A stretch of DNA of 64,000 nucleotides, taken from Lingula anatina. Lineage: Eukaryota > Brachiopoda > Lingulata > Lingulida > Lingulidae. Below are positions 1 to 15,000 of this stretch, one piece after another. The stretch lies in NCBI RefSeq assembly GCF_001039355.2, contig NW_019775891.1, forward strand, positions 603,559 to 667,558, in the 5' to 3' direction. The notes beneath the pieces were generated by a model that made no database searches, had not been told where the DNA came from, and was given only the letters and a program-made list of their open reading frames with translations. The translations under genes were made by a program, and so were the position numbers. Within the stretch, counting starts at the first letter, position 1. Each line of letters begins with the position of its first letter.

Positions 1-2898
1 TATACTTTGTCATTCGCTGATTACACATACGTAAGGAATGATGTACTGTTAGGTCTATAGACCTGTGAACAAAGCAGTCATTAGTGGAAGAGCCTGTTGG
101 GCTATTGATCAGCAGTTCTGAATCGGTAGATGGCGTGATACCTCTTGTGCTTAGGACGCTTAGAAGACACGTAAAATGAATTTTGAAGAATGGATGGGCA
201 GAAGTGCGATATCTGGTTGGTTGCTGGATCTCAAAATTCCGTCGAATTTATTTCGAAAAGTGGCATAAATCGAGCCTGTTTTTCGCGGAACTCTCTCTCT
301 CTCTCTCTCGCTCTCCTGACAACGCCATCAGTCCTAGCGTGTGTACCGGTATATATAGCTTAATACTTGAGATAAGGCAAAGAAATCATATATATATATA
401 CACCATTGAAAACATTTTGTTTTAAACAACTTTTTAAACAGCTCTTACCTATAGAGATAAAAAAAGACTTCATTTATATGCAAAAGTATGCATAACACGT
501 TTCCTGCTACTGGTATGTGATTGTCTCGGGAACATTACACAAATGATGAACCAAGCCTTGCCAATTTCAAACAATCTTTGGGTGGTATCCAATTGACCAC
601 ATATTGAGCTGATGCATTCATGATTTCTTCGACTGTCTTCAAGAACTACATGTGATTTTATATGGATATTCTCGTGCCAGCTTATTGCCAGTTGTTGTTG
701 CATAACTCAGTTACAGATTTCAGAAAGAGCTCTTTGGGTTAACCGTACCGGTATTGTACATTTCTGTTTCATCTGGTTACATTTTTCCACATTGGCCCAT
801 ATGGTGTTCTGCGAAGAAAAACCTGTATGTGTAAAGTGCAACTTAGCTATCTGGCCGTGAACATGTATTGGGTAATCAGCATTTTATCTTTATCTGTATT
901 GTTTTCCATTACGTTAAGTTATATCACCCGGTGACCTTTGTATTATAAGGTAAATGCTCCTGTCTTTTTTTCTCTAATTTTCTTATTGCCTATCAGTTGC
1001 TTATTTCTCAAAGACTTCTTACGTGGTTTTCAAATAGCGAATTGATACGTGTAGTTCACAGATTGTGAAATATACTTGTTCAACTGAAAGTGAAAGTGAA
1101 AGTAAAAGTAACGCGCGGAACCGTTGTATTACATTCATCAGTATAAAAAAGAAATTTCGAAACTCATAAATACTTTTGAAGTTCCAGGTGTTGTAGCCAT
1201 GGCTCCCCATTAAATGTCGCATGGCTCTAGCTATATTGCATGAGGTTATTCAACAGTTTTTATCATAAATTGAGGATAAATATATCGTTTGTTTAGTGGT
1301 GGACCCTGCTAGTGGGGAAAGATGAAAAAAGGAGTATGGAACCGAGGTCCTTTCCATGAAAACATTGTGGACTTACTCTGAATTTTTTAAACTCCATGAA
1401 AAGATAGTTGACAATGTTAGTATTTCTAACGTCAATTGATCTTTATGTTTAACGCCACTGTAAGATAACAAACACTGTGCTTTGAAGACTAGACGGCAGT
1501 TAGGTGATATAAATCTTTTTGCAGTTTGTGCGTGTGGTTGTGTCAAAAAGCCAGAAATCTAATTCGAAGTTTTTATTACAGCTAACGCATTTAATTGTAA
1601 ACTTGCATGACACATGCAAGTTATATAATGGCAATCAATCTCAAACCTTTATTTTGATGCAGAAGCGCTTGCCTTCATCTACCTTCAATGTAAAAGAGGT
1701 ACAGTTGCAAAAAAAGGCTTTTTGGATTGGTGACAATAGAGTGGCCACAAGGGATACTGCAAACTGTATATCGTTTTTAATTTAGAACCCAACTTGTGCG
1801 TCATTAATAGAGAACATTGGTGAAATCGATTAGGATAACAGTTATGCCTTTTTTATAGTGCCAGAAAACACTTACATTGCCGCCTATACCCCGTAGCAGT
1901 GAGTACCCTGAGAGCATTACTCTCAAAAACGTAAGTCAAATGGTCAAATATTCTGGCACGACGACACTCCAAGCTTAGCTTTCCATAGCCTTTCATTCAT
2001 GTTGTCAAATTCTACCAACTGATTAGATTTGGTGTGTGTCATTCTCCTTACTGACTTTTCAAACATTTCATCCCTTTTATTGACATTTGGAACTCCTTCG
2101 CGAGATTTATACCGTTATCCACACCCACCGCGTGTAGTTTGAATACGTGGTTTTGAATAAACCACACTTTTGCTTGAGTCGCTTCCATACATCTGTATAG
2201 TAAAAAGCACGGTCATATACACAGCTCCGACTTATATCTACTGAACACATACATGTACATGTTGTCACTCTCATTGCTTCCCACCATTTCATATAGCAAA
2301 TCGTCCATGTTTTTTATCTACGTTACTTCTACTCACTAGTGGCACTGTAGTTTACAACTGAGCACATTTTCTACGAGTTATCCTTTTTCATAAGAAATCT
2401 TTATTGGGTACATTGCATGTTTTACCCAGCAAAAACTGATTATCATCTTTTACTTGTTGACACAATGAAAGCAATCTTTACATAATGTATGTATGTATGA
2501 ACGTTGCCAGGGTGACTTTATGATGTTTCTACAGGTGACAACTTAATAAAAAAAAAAACAACAACAAGGTAATACTCTGTTTCATTTTTGATAGTCTCAA
2601 AATGTTTTTATACACTGGCAATTTAGTAAAAGTTGATGTTGTTTTCATTTTTTAATATGATTTAGATTAATTTTCAAAACATCTTAAGCACTCTTTTTTC
2701 TGTAAATGATATAAATATTAAACGCATTTGTTTTATTGAACTTAGTTATTTGATTAGGTCTGTATTTCTGCACATATTTATTTGAAGTATACTTTTGTAA
2801 ACTCTTGTTACTTGTTTTTCGAAATTTAATGATACTCATCACCCTCGTAAAGAAAAGTTTCAGCCAAAGAAAATTAATTTAAGTTTTTCTCATTGCAG

Positions 2899-3047
2899 CA
2901 CAACGAGTGTAAAGGACACGAAAAAAGACGCGCCTCCGCCAGAAGACAAATACTACAATGACAGTGTCGCCTTCACTCTGGTCGACTTTCTGAGGATCAA
3001 AGATGAAAGGAAGTACGATATGAGGATACGACCTGGATCTAAAACAG
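2899..3047 (+). CDS. Channel exon 2, first copy
   Basis: This 149-nt exon encodes the start of the extracellular domain (VAFTLVDFLRIKDERKYDMR). The acceptor is TTGCAG; the donor is GTTAGA, whereas the second copy has the stronger GTAAGA. It begins with one base completing a codon from an exon not in the window. It is probably the same exon as 10089-10237 in another allele or contig. Confidence 0.8.
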
Positions 3048-6000
3048 GTTAGACAGTGTTTGTAATTATAAAATATGACATGGCAAGTGTTTCATTTGAA
3101 CTGTTATAGACCAGCATTTGGTCTTAATGTTAATGAAAACTTTGGAACTATAAAAAAGCTGTTTTTAAACGGTCCCTAGTCCCGTTTTACCAAATATGTA
3201 AATGCTTGTTTTTGTCTCCAGGGACAGGTATTCAAATGCCCTTAAGCCCATGGATATGTTGTATTCCATTTCAGAATTGACATTTGACCCTTTTTACTCA
3301 TGCTTTTATCCGTCTAATGGAATTGTATCACTGATAGCCGTATTCTTTTAGTGGACACGGCAGGTTGATACCAGATCAATGGGCAAAGCCATAGAGTGCA
3401 GGGTCGGTGGGGGGGGGGGGGGGGTACCCAGGGTCAAGGATGGATGTTTCACTAGATATTTACTGATATGTCTATGTCTTTGTCTAATATATGACACGAT
3501 TTTCTGCGCTGGAGGAAAAAAAGGCAGATGATTTATGGTGGTGGTGGGGGGAGGTGGAGGTGTCAGCGTTGGAGGCCTTAAACACGAGCGAGTTATTCTT
3601 TGGTCTATCACCGCTGGTAATTGTCTAGACGCTGTCTGAGAGAAAGGAAAAGGTTAACAGTTAGTTAAGAATATTGAAAAGGCCAAGGGAGGCCCTGTCC
3701 GCAGCCAACAGCATTGGAACAGGCAATCAGAAACCACTGAAATTAAGTGGGGTTGTCATTTGTCCAATTAGCCACTTACCAGTTTGATTGTCGATTGTCA
3801 GTTATGGCGGAATTTAAGCCAATTTTGTTCAAATCAAAAGCCAATATTGCAACAAGTTTGAATTCACATTCGGTGCTTTTTTGTGTTGTGATCAATAAAG
3901 GACAGATTTCCAAGATTATTGGTTGAACTTCAACAATCTCTGACTAGAGGAGATGCGATGGGGTAGATAAACTCCACTGCTGTTTGTTCTAGACTCTATG
4001 GGGTATCAAAAATTACGTAGTTTATGTCACCCAATACTGTATCAAACCCGAGATACGTGTAGAGCCCGTATAGTGATATTTGACTGTATAAACTGCAGGT
4101 CTTTAGCAATATTTTGAGTTTTTCTTAGAATGCAGCATATCGACCCTAGCCTTGGCAAAAGAACCATATAAAAACACTTTACAAACCAAAAATGTACTGT
4201 GTATATAAACATTATTTTGCTTTGCTAAGCACGACTCCCTAAGGGTTACGATTTTACGCGTATTTGAAGGTTTCCTATCCAGTATTTCCTAACCGAATCA
4301 AATTATCCTCGAAATAAAAAGCTATGTTTCTTACGAAGCGTACGTCCCATCACTTGGATTGGATGATTTATACCATTCCTAATTAATTGAGTTAAAACTC
4401 TGACTAACGTATCAGCAACTTTAGACAACCATGTATTTATTTACATTTGGGAAGATAATATTGACACCAGGCACTTGAATTTGGTTTTTTTTAATCTTTT
4501 TGGAGGTCCGAACGGGGAGAGATGGGTAGCCTGACAGGATGTGTAGAATTAAGAAATATGTCTTTGAAAACGCAAGTAGTATACCTTTAAATGTGTGCTT
4601 GCGTACAGTGCCCTTTTCTTACTGTCATTCAGTTATCTAACAAGGCAATAATCAACTTCTGACAATTACATCATTAGATCATTTTAACGTCGCATTTACC
4701 AAGGCATAAATTTTAACGATAAAAAACTTAATCATAGCAATAATAACACACGCATGATTTTAATCAAAATGTTACAGACCCAAGGCATATCTAGAGCTTA
4801 GTGACTTAAATGAGCACTGCAAAGTCAGCTAAGTCCATCTAGTTTAAAAGTTATTCAACTGGCTAGATAGGGGATAAAGTCACATTTATTGGGCTAGAAT
4901 CGAATTCAGATTATTTACAAATTGTGTTTAATCATACGAACTGTAGTATTTGCTTACAGTTAACAAATTATGATACGTATCCTAAAAAAGCACATCAAAA
5001 CTCTGGGTAATCCCAGCGGATGTACTCGTTACCAGGAATTGCCGTTTCTTGCTAGTTTATTTGTCTCCCTTGTTGGATCTTTTCTCCTAATCAAAAACTA
5101 AATCAATTACCATATGCTTGGACTGAGTTGATCTCAAATATCAGCCATAAAAACCATCAGTTTCCCTTTCTATACAAGTACAAATTACATGTTAGTGCAA
5201 ATTTGTAGATTGTAGATTTTTCCATTTCGTTTGACAACATGCATTTTACTTTCGGTTACAGTGAAATGACTCGCATCAAAGCTTAGCCGCATTTTTATAC
5301 ATTTGGCATTCCCTATACCTGATACACAATGGAATTAAATGGAATTAAATTGTATTTCATAACATGGTTATATTATTCATAATCTGTTTATAGAAGGCGA
5401 ACCTCTTGTATCAGACAACAAGATTAGTTTGGTTTATTTTGAATTTGAATGAAACGTTTGTCTAGTGTTATTGTACGCCTAAAATCTTTGAAAATAATAA
5501 TTTATTCAGATTATATATGTACATCAAAAATCTACCACCACACCCATTTCCCCCCCCTGCATATCCAGACTGCATAAACAGTTGCGTGGATACTTATGTA
5601 CTAGTACGCACATACCGCCATTGCTGACAGCTGTATGTCTTCTGTACTTTTAGGCGAAGTGACGACGGTTACTATGAATATCCACGTGTTTGACTTCGAG
5701 CATATAGATGAGCTCCGTTGGGTACGTATCTGCATCAAGTGATAGTGTGGTAATAACAAAGATAATATTACAAAAGATGTTCAAATGAAAATCCAGTTTC
5801 TTTCTATTTCGCTGCTACTTGCAAGAGCAAGTAACTAACAGTTGTGCCATTATCAGGGTAATATGTTTTCAAGTAAAGTTGATGATTCTTGGCAAGTGAT
5901 CGTAATGTTATGTGAAAAGAAACTTGGTAAGTTCGCGTCACCCCTCTCTATCTGTAACTATAGGGCACCTCCCTCTCGTTCATGATGTATATTTTAATGC

Positions 6001-9000
6001 AATATATAATAACTGATGATTTAACCCCACGCTCTGCTACAACTGTGATAGGGAGAGAGAGAGAGAGTGAATGACATATTCATGGTCTTGAACCTTTACG
6101 TCTACAGCAAACCTAAACAGCCTTTGCAAATATTGCTTTACGGGGAACAACACCAACGATAGTCCTTAATTCAATTACCCATGTAGGTCTTTCGATTTTT
6201 TCTTAGACGTATTACTTTTTCGGTTTTGGTGATTAATGAAGAGAAATTACGGCCCAGCATTCACAGATATTTCTTGGAAATCTTGATCATGTCCTGTGAG
6301 TGTCAAGACTAATTAGCANGCACATTTACCTTCTGCTTTCCCAGGGGCTAAATTGATCCTTTTAGTATTTTCAGTGCATGGCGTTGTTTCTAGAGGCATT
6401 TTGCTGGTTCGAGCATTTGAATTGACCAATGGTTAATACCAATTTTTTTATCAATCAAATGAGGCCAGGGTTTTGTTTTTAAATCGAATCGATAGCTAGA
6501 GTTAAGTAGCACTTTGTGTAAGCTAAATAAGTTGTTGCCTGGGTAGTATTCCCATGCATTAAACTACTCTGATGAAACTTCGGTCAGAAAACCCACGTGC
6601 CGTTGCTTGCAATATTTATCACCAAGGATTTTAAGCGGTCAATGCCTCTCAATGTTCATTTCCCTGGTGAACAGTATCTTACAATCGAAATTCGCGCAAA
6701 AAGGTGAGTCTCCTCAAAAGGTAAAAATCTTAAATGACGCCACCGAATCGTTCTATCCTGGACGTCAGCGGATCGCTGAATTACTGTTAGAGCTATGTTT
6801 GTTATTATTGAAATATTGTCCACCTTGGGTCTTTATGTTTAAAAATGTCGAAATAATAAACACCATATATATTCCCAATATAATTGTTATATAATTTGTA
6901 TATACAAATTATCTACAGTCGCGCAGCAAACATAAAACGAATTCTAAGACACAAAGAAAACCCATGCCACATATGGGCTTTAATGCGTGATCCGTTGTTT
7001 TGTGACGTCAATTGGATCATTTCCCCCTTGAGCTGGACCAGCTCTGAACACACGTACGCACAGTTATTATTTTGATGGGCATATCAAAGATAGATTGAAT
7101 AACTCCATATAAAAAAGAATGTGGTAATGGCCCGGCTAGGGTACCTTGTAAACGATTGGTCGTCTAGCCTGGCAGGCACCCAGTGGAAATGCCACTCAGA
7201 ATAAGAAAGCATTAATTTAGATTACGTCTGGGTACCTTATTCTTTATACTTTGTCATTCGCTGATTACACATACGTAAGGAATGATGTACTGTTAGGTCT
7301 ATAGACCTGTGAACAAAGCAGTCATTAGTGGATGAGCCTGTTGGGCTATTGATCAGCAGTTCTGAATCGGTAGATGGCGTGATACCTCTTGTGCTTAGGA
7401 CGCTTAGAAGACACGTAAAATGAATTTTGAAGAATGGACGGGCAGAAGTGCGATAGCTGGTTGGTTGCTTGATCTCAAAATTCCGTCGAATTTATTTCGA
7501 AAAGTGGCATAAATCGAGCCTGTTTTTCGCGGAACTCTCTCTCTCTCTCTCTCGCTCTCCTGACAACGCCCATCAGTCCTAGCGTGTGTACCGGTATATA
7601 TAGCTTAATGCTTGAGATAAGGCAAAGAAATCATATATATACACCATTGAAAACATTTTGTTTTAAACAACTTTTTAAACAGCTCTTATCTATAGAGATA
7701 AAAAAAGACTTCATTTATATGCAAATGTATGCATAACACGTTTCCTGCTACTGGTATGTGATTGTCTCGGGAACATTACACAAATGATGAACCAAGCCTT
7801 GCCAATTTCAAACAATCTTTGGGCGGTATCCAATGGACTGCATGTATAGAGCTGATGCATTCATGATTTCTTCGACTGTCTTCAAGAACTACATGTAGGT
7901 TTATATGCATGTTCTCGTGCCAGCTTGTTGCCAATTGTTGTTGCATAACTCAATTACAGATTTCAGAAAGAGCTCTTTGAGTTAACCGAACCGGTTTTGT
8001 ACATTTCTGTTTCATCTGGTTACATTTTTCCACGTGTTAAGCGCAACTTAGCTATCTGGCCGTGAACATGTATTGGGTAATCAGCATTTTATCTTTATCT
8101 GTATTATTTTCCATTACATTAAGTTATATCACCCGGTGACCTTTGCATTATAAGGTAAATGCTCCTGTCTTTTTTTCTCTAATTTTCTTATTGACTATCA
8201 GTTGCTTATTTCTCAAAGACTTCTTACGTGGTTTTCAAATAGCAAATTGATACGCGTAGTTCACAGATTAACAGATTGAGAAAAATACGTGTTCAACTGA
8301 AAATGAAAGTAAAAGTAACGCGCGGAACCGTTGTATTACATTCATCAGTATAAAAAAGAAATTTCGAATCTCATAAATACTTTTGAAGTTCCAGGTGTTG
8401 TAGCCATGGCTCCCCCTTAAATGTCGCATGGCTCTTGCTATATTGCATGAGGTTATTCAACAGTTTTTATCATAAATTGAGGATAAATATATCGTTTGTT
8501 TGGTGGTGGACCCTGCGAGTGGGAAAAGATGAAAAAAGGAGTATGGAACCGAAGTCCTTCCCAGGAAAAACATTGTGGACTGAGTTTTTAAAAATCCATG
8601 AAAAGATAGTTGACAAAGTTAGTATTTCCAACGTCAATTGATCATTATGTTTAACGCTATAGTAAGATAACAAAGAGTGCTTTAAAGACTAGACGGCAGT
8701 TAGGTGATATAATTCTTTTTGCAGTTTGTGCGTGTGGTTGTTTCAAAAAGCCAGAAATCTAATTCGAAGTTTTTATTACAGCTAACGCATTTAATTGTAA
8801 ACTTGCGTGACACCTGCAAGTTATATAATGTAATCAATCGCAAACCTTTATTTTGATGCAGAAGCGCTTGCCTTCATCTATCTTCAATGTAAAAGAGGTA
8901 CAGTTGCAAAAAAAGGCTTTTTGGAATGGTGACAATAGAGTGGCCACAAGGGATACTGCAAACTGTATATCTATTTTTTAATTTAGAACCCAACTTGTGC

Positions 9001-12000
9001 GTCATTAATAGAGAACACCGGTAAAATCGATTAGGATAACAGTTATGCCTTTTTTATAGTGCCAGAAAACACTTACATTGCCGCCTATACCCCGTAGCAG
9101 TGAGTACCCTGAGAGCATTACTCTCAAAAACGTAAGTCAAATGGTCAAATATTCTGGCACGACGACACTCCAAGCTTAGCTTTCCATAGCCTTTCATTCA
9201 TGTTGTCAAATTCTACCAACTGATTAGATTTGGTGTGTATCATTCTCCTTACTGACTTTTCAAACATTTCATCCATTTTATTGATATTTGGAACTCCTCC
9301 GCGAGATTTATACCGTTATCCACACCCACTGCGTGTAGTTTGAATACGTGGTTTTGAATAAACCACACTTTTGCTTGAGTCGCTTCCATACATCTGTATA
9401 GTAAAAAGCACGGTCATATACACAGCTCCGATTTATATCCACTGAACACATACATGTACATGTTGTCACTCTCATTGCTTCCCACCATTTCATATAGCAA
9501 ATCGTCCATGTTTTTTATCTACGTTACTTCTACTCATTAGTGGCACTGTAGTTTAAAACTGAGCACATTTTCTACGAGTTACCCTTTTTCATAAGAAATC
9601 TTTATTGGGTACATTGCATGTTTTACCCAGCAAAAACTGATTATCATCTTTTACTTGTTGACACAATAAAAGCAACCTTTACACAAGGTTTTGTATGAAC
9701 GTTGCCAAGGTGACTTTATAATGTTTCTACAGGTGACAACTTAATAAAAAAACAACAAGGTAATGTATTGTCATGTGTTTATTCACGTGAAATACTCTGT
9801 TTCATTTTTGATATTCTCAAAATGTTTTTATACACTGGCAATTTAGTAAAATTTGATGTTGTTTTCATTTTTTAATTTGATTTAGATTAATTTTCAAAAC
9901 ATCTCTTAAGCACTCTTTTTTCTTTAAATGATATAAATATTAAACACATTTGTTTTATTGAACTTAGTTATTTGATTAGGTCTGTATTTCTGCACCTATG
10001 TATTTGAAGAATACTTTTGTAAACTCTTGTTACCCGCGTAAAAAAAGGTTCAGCCAAAGAAAATTAATTTACGTTTCTTAAATTGCAGCACCACGAGTGT
10101 AAAGGACACGAAAAAGGACGCGCCTCCGCCAGAAGACAAATACTACAATGACAGTGTCGCCTTCACTCTGGTTGACTTTCTGAGGATCAAAGATGAAAGG
10201 AAGTACGATATGAGGATACGACCTGGATCTAAAACAGGTAAGACAATGTTTGTAATTATAAAATATGACATGGCAAGTGTTTCATTTGAAATGTTATAGA
10301 CCAGCATTGGGTCTAAATGTTAAGGATACTTTGGAACTATAAAAAAATGTTTTTAAACGGTCCCTAGTCCCGTTTCACCAAATATGTAAATGTTTATTTT
10401 TGTCTCCAAGGACAGGTATTCAAATGCCCTTAAGCCCCTGGATATGTTGTATTCCATTTCAGAATTGACATTTGACCCTTTTCACTCATGCTATTATCCG
10501 TCTAATGGAATTGTATCGCCAATAGCCGTGTTATTTTAGTGGACACGGCAGGTTGATACCAGATCAATGGGCAAAGCCATAGAGTGCAGGGTCGGTGGGG
10601 GGGGGGGATACCCAGGGTTAAGGATGGATGTTCCACTAGATATTTACTGATATGTCTATGTCTTTGTCTAATACATGACACGATTATCTGCGCTGGGAGG
10701 GGGGGAGTGCANNNNNNNNNNNNNNNAGTTAGAGGCCTTAAACACGAGCGAGTTATTCTTTGGTCTATCACCGCTGGTAATTGTCTAGACGCTGTCTGAG
10801 AGAAAGGAAAAGGTTAACAGTTAGTTAAGAATATTGAAAAGGCCATGGGAGGTCCCGTCCGCAGCCAACAGCATTGGAACAGGCAATCAGAAACCACTGA
10901 AATTAAGTGGGGTTGTCATTTGTCCAATTAGCCACTTACCAGTTTGATTGTCGAAGACCTTATGGCTGAATTTAAGCCAATTTTGTTCAAATCAAAAGCC
11001 AATATTGCAACAAGTTTGAATTCACATTCGGTGTTTTTTTGTGCTGTGATCAATAAAGGACAAACTTCAAAGCTTATTGGTTGAACTTCAACAATCTCTG
11101 ACTAGGGGAGATGCGATGAGGTAGATAAACTCCACTGCTCTTTGTTCTAGACTCTATAGGGTATCAAACATTATGTAGTTTATGTCACCCAATACTGTAT
11201 TAAACCCGAGATGGAGCCCGTATAGTGATATTTGACTGTATAAACTGCAGTTCTTTAGCAATATTTTGCGGGTTTTTTTTAGAAGACAGGACAAAAGAAC
11301 CATATAAAAATACTTTACAAACCAAAAATACACTGTGTATATAAACATTATTTTGCTTTGCTAAGCACGACTCCCTAAGGGTTACGATTTTACGGGTATT
11401 TGAAGGTTTCCTATCCAGTATTTCCTAACCGAATCAAATTATCCTCGAAATAAAAAGCTATGTTTCCTACGAAGCGTACGTCCCATCACTTGGATTGGAT
11501 GATTTATACCATTCCTAATTAATTGAGTTAAAACTCTGAATAACGTATCAGCAACTTTAGACAACCATGTATTTATTTACATTTGGGAAGATAATATTGA
11601 CACCAGGCACTTGAATTTGTTTTGTTTTTTTTTAAAATCTTTTTGGAGGTCCGAACGGGGAGCGATGGGTAGCCTGACAGGATGTGTAGAATTAAGAAAT
11701 ATGTCTTTGAAAACGCAAGTAGTATACCTTTAAATGTGTGCTTGCGTACAGTGCCCTTTTCTTACTGTCATTCAGTTATCTAACAAGGCAATAATCAACT
11801 TCTGACAATTACACCATTAGATCATTTTCACGTCGCATTTACCAAGGCATAAATTTTAACGATAAAAAACCTTAATCATAGCAATAATAACACATGCATG
11901 ATTTTAATCAAAATGTTACAGACCCAAGGCATATCTAGAGACTTAAATGAGCACTGCAAAGTCAGCTAAGTCCATCTAGTTTAAAAGTTATTCAACCGGC

Positions 12001-15000
12001 TAGATAAGGGATAAAGTCACATTTATTGGGCTAGAATCGAATTCAGATTATTTACAAATTGTGTTTAATCATACGAACTGTAGTATTTTCTTACAGTTAA
12101 CAAATTATGATACGTATCCTAAAAAAGCACATCAAAACTCTGGGTAATCTCAGCGGATGTACTCGTTACCAGGAATTGCCGTTTCTTGCTAGTTTATTTG
12201 TCTCCCTTGTTGGATCTTTTCTCCTAATCAAAAACTAAATCAATTACCATATGCTTGGACTGACTTGATCTCAAATATCAGCCATAAAAACCATCAGTTT
12301 CCCTTTCTATGCAAGTACAAATTACATGTTAGTGCAAATTTGTAGATTGCAGATTTTTCCATATTGTTTGACAACATGCATTTTACTTTCGGTTTCAGTG
12401 AAATGACTCCCATCAAAGCTTAGCCGCATTTTTATACATTTGGCATTATCTATACCTGATACACAGTGGAATTAAATGGAATTAAATTGTATTTCATAAC
12501 ATGGTTATATTATTCATAATCTGTTTATAGAAGGCAAACCTATTTTATCAGACAACAAGATTAGTTTGGTTTATTTTGAATTCGAATTAAATGTTTGTAT
12601 AGTGTTATTGTACGCCTAAAATCTTTGAAAATAATAATTTATTCAGCTTATATATGTACATCAAAAATCTACCACCACACCCATTCCCCCCCCCTGCATA
12701 TCCAGACTGCATAAACAGTTGCGTGGATACTTATGTACTAGTGCGCACATACCGCCATTGCTGACAGCTGTATGTCTTCTGTACTTTTAGGCGAAGTGAC
12801 GACGGTTACTATGAATATCCACGTGTTTGACTTCGAGCATATAGATGAGCTCCGTTGGGTACGTATCTGCATCAAGTGATAGTGTGGTAATAACAAAGAT
12901 AATATTACAAAAGATGTTCAAATGAAAATCCAGTTTCTTTCTATTTCGCTGCTACTTGCAAGAGCAAGTAACTAACAGTTGTGCCATTATCAGGGTAATA
13001 TGTTTTCAAGTAAAGTTGATGATTCTTGGCAAGTGATCTTAATGTAATGTGAAAAGAAACTTGTATTAAAGGTAAGTTCGCGTTACCCCTCTCTATCTGT
13101 AACTATAGGGCACCTCCCTCTCGTTCATGATGTATATTTTAATGCAATATATAATAACTGATGATTTAACCCCACGCTCTGCTACAACTGTGATAGAGGG
13201 AGAGAGAGAGAGAGAGAGTGAATGACATATTCATGGTCTTGAACCTTTACGTCTACAGCAAACCTAAACAGCCTTTGCAAATATTGCTTTACGGGGAACA
13301 ACACCAAAGATAGTCCTTAATTCAATTACCCATGTAGGTCTTTCGATTTTTTCTTAGACGTATTACTTTTTCGGTTTTGGTGATTAATGAAGAGAAATTA
13401 CGGCCCAGCATTCACAGATATTTCTTGGAAATCTTGATCATGTCCTGTGAGTGTCAAGACTAATTAGGATTGTTCAGACTAGGACAACTTTAGACCGGAA
13501 ACCTGTCCGACTGGCGTTGTTTCGTAATTTTCAAACTGTACTCACATCTTTTTATTTCTTTTCTTTTAGGAGTACTCAATCAACGTTTATTTTCGCCAAA
13601 GATGGCTAGACCAGCGCCTCCGTTTCCCAGGCAACCTGACCAAGCCGTTACAGCTTCATTATAATAGCATCAACGAACTGTGGCAACCCGACTGTTTCTT
13701 TAAGAACAGCAGACGAGCTCATGGCCACGACATTGCAGTGCCCAACCGCTTGATTAGGGTTTACCCCAACGGGGAGGTGTTCTACAGTCAAAAGTAGGTT
13801 TCACTGGCATACGATAGAAAAGAGTAAAAAAAAACTGTGCGACATGTTAGAACAGTTCCTCCAAGATTCCATATTATGGAATTAAGAGAGAGAGAGAGAG
13901 AGAGAGAGAGATGGGTGAAATATATGTCTTAGCCAATTCCTCTAACTAGCACAGCCAGCTACCTTGCGTTGAACAGGAATTCTAAAGGGACCCTTCGCAA
14001 TGTCCAATTATCACGCATGTAAAGGCAACATCGTTTCTATAGTGCAGTAATCTTTTCTGTAATTGATAGCTCGTTTCTTTTTCCTCTGAGACTCATGAGA
14101 CATATGTTCTTACGTGAACGAAGGTGTCTCGTAGCTCCTCAGCTATAGTACATGTATTTTGTCGTTTGTCAAGCCTAATTCCATTGCCGTTATTATAACA
14201 GTACTACGCCGGGGTATGAAACAAGTCCCTTTCTGATTTGAAAAACTTACTTAAGTCACTTATTTTTGCGAAGTCCAAAATAATAACCAGCAACAGATTA
14301 TTCTCAAAGGAACGCGGTAATCTGCAGCTGCATCTGATTCACAAATATACTAACAAGTTACTTCCCAAAGGAATTGTTTTATTACCACATGAAAAGTTTG
14401 TTTTATCATCTCCCCTGCATCTTCATTTTCCGTTCTGAATACCAGCTAACTGGATATCCAATTGTGCTCTGTTAATCGTTGATTACGTGTTGTTTCATTA
14501 TCTGTTGAAACCATATTGTCAATACTGTTTGCCGCTACGATACTTGTGAACGAACAAAAATGTTCTCTTTTTGGCTAAAAAGTCGATGTTTTGTTTGTAA
14601 ATCAACAATATCTTCAGACAAATGGTGATTACTCTCTTTTACATTATGCTGTAACGGCTGCCTGTCATGCTTAGTATTTAAATGAATCAGCTTACAATCA
14701 AAGCGAATACCCCAACTTCCGTGATTTATTTCATATTGTTTCAGATTACTGACATGCACAAAAGCATTTAAGTATTTTCCGTACAATAGTCGCTGATTGC
14801 AAACAAATACTCAAGAATACAGTCATTAAATATATGGAGTTCATTAAATGACTTTCTTCAATGGTGCTGTGACAATGCGTGTGTTTCAGACTGACTCTGT
14901 ACCCATCCTGCAAGATGGTTTATCACAGTTTCCCCATGGACAAACAGACTTGTTACCTGCAGATTGTTAGCTGTAAGTTGTTTATCTTAATGCAGTGTTC

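Larger units (their letters stand above)
1..6316. repeat. Large direct repeat, left copy (overlapping contig end)
   Basis: Near-identical to 7245-13467, with SNPs and small indels throughout, including the introns and exons 2 and 3 of the channel. The right end of homology is AATTAG at 6316, followed by CA and the single N at 6319. This is best read as the second allele or an overlapping contig, not a tandem gene duplication. Apart from the two exons, I see only intron sequence, short CT/GA runs and a poly-G run near 3410. Confidence 0.85.
7245..13467. repeat. Large direct repeat, right copy
   Basis: Counterpart of 1-6316. It ends at AATTAG, just one base before the next repeat (13469) begins. 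A 15-base N gap at 10712-10726 corresponds to a GT/G-rich stretch in the left copy. Confidence 0.85.

Noticed and set aside
2107-2292. Small - strand frame repeated at 9308-9493
   Set aside because: It lies in the duplicated channel upstream sequence; repetition reflects the contig overlap and not selection.
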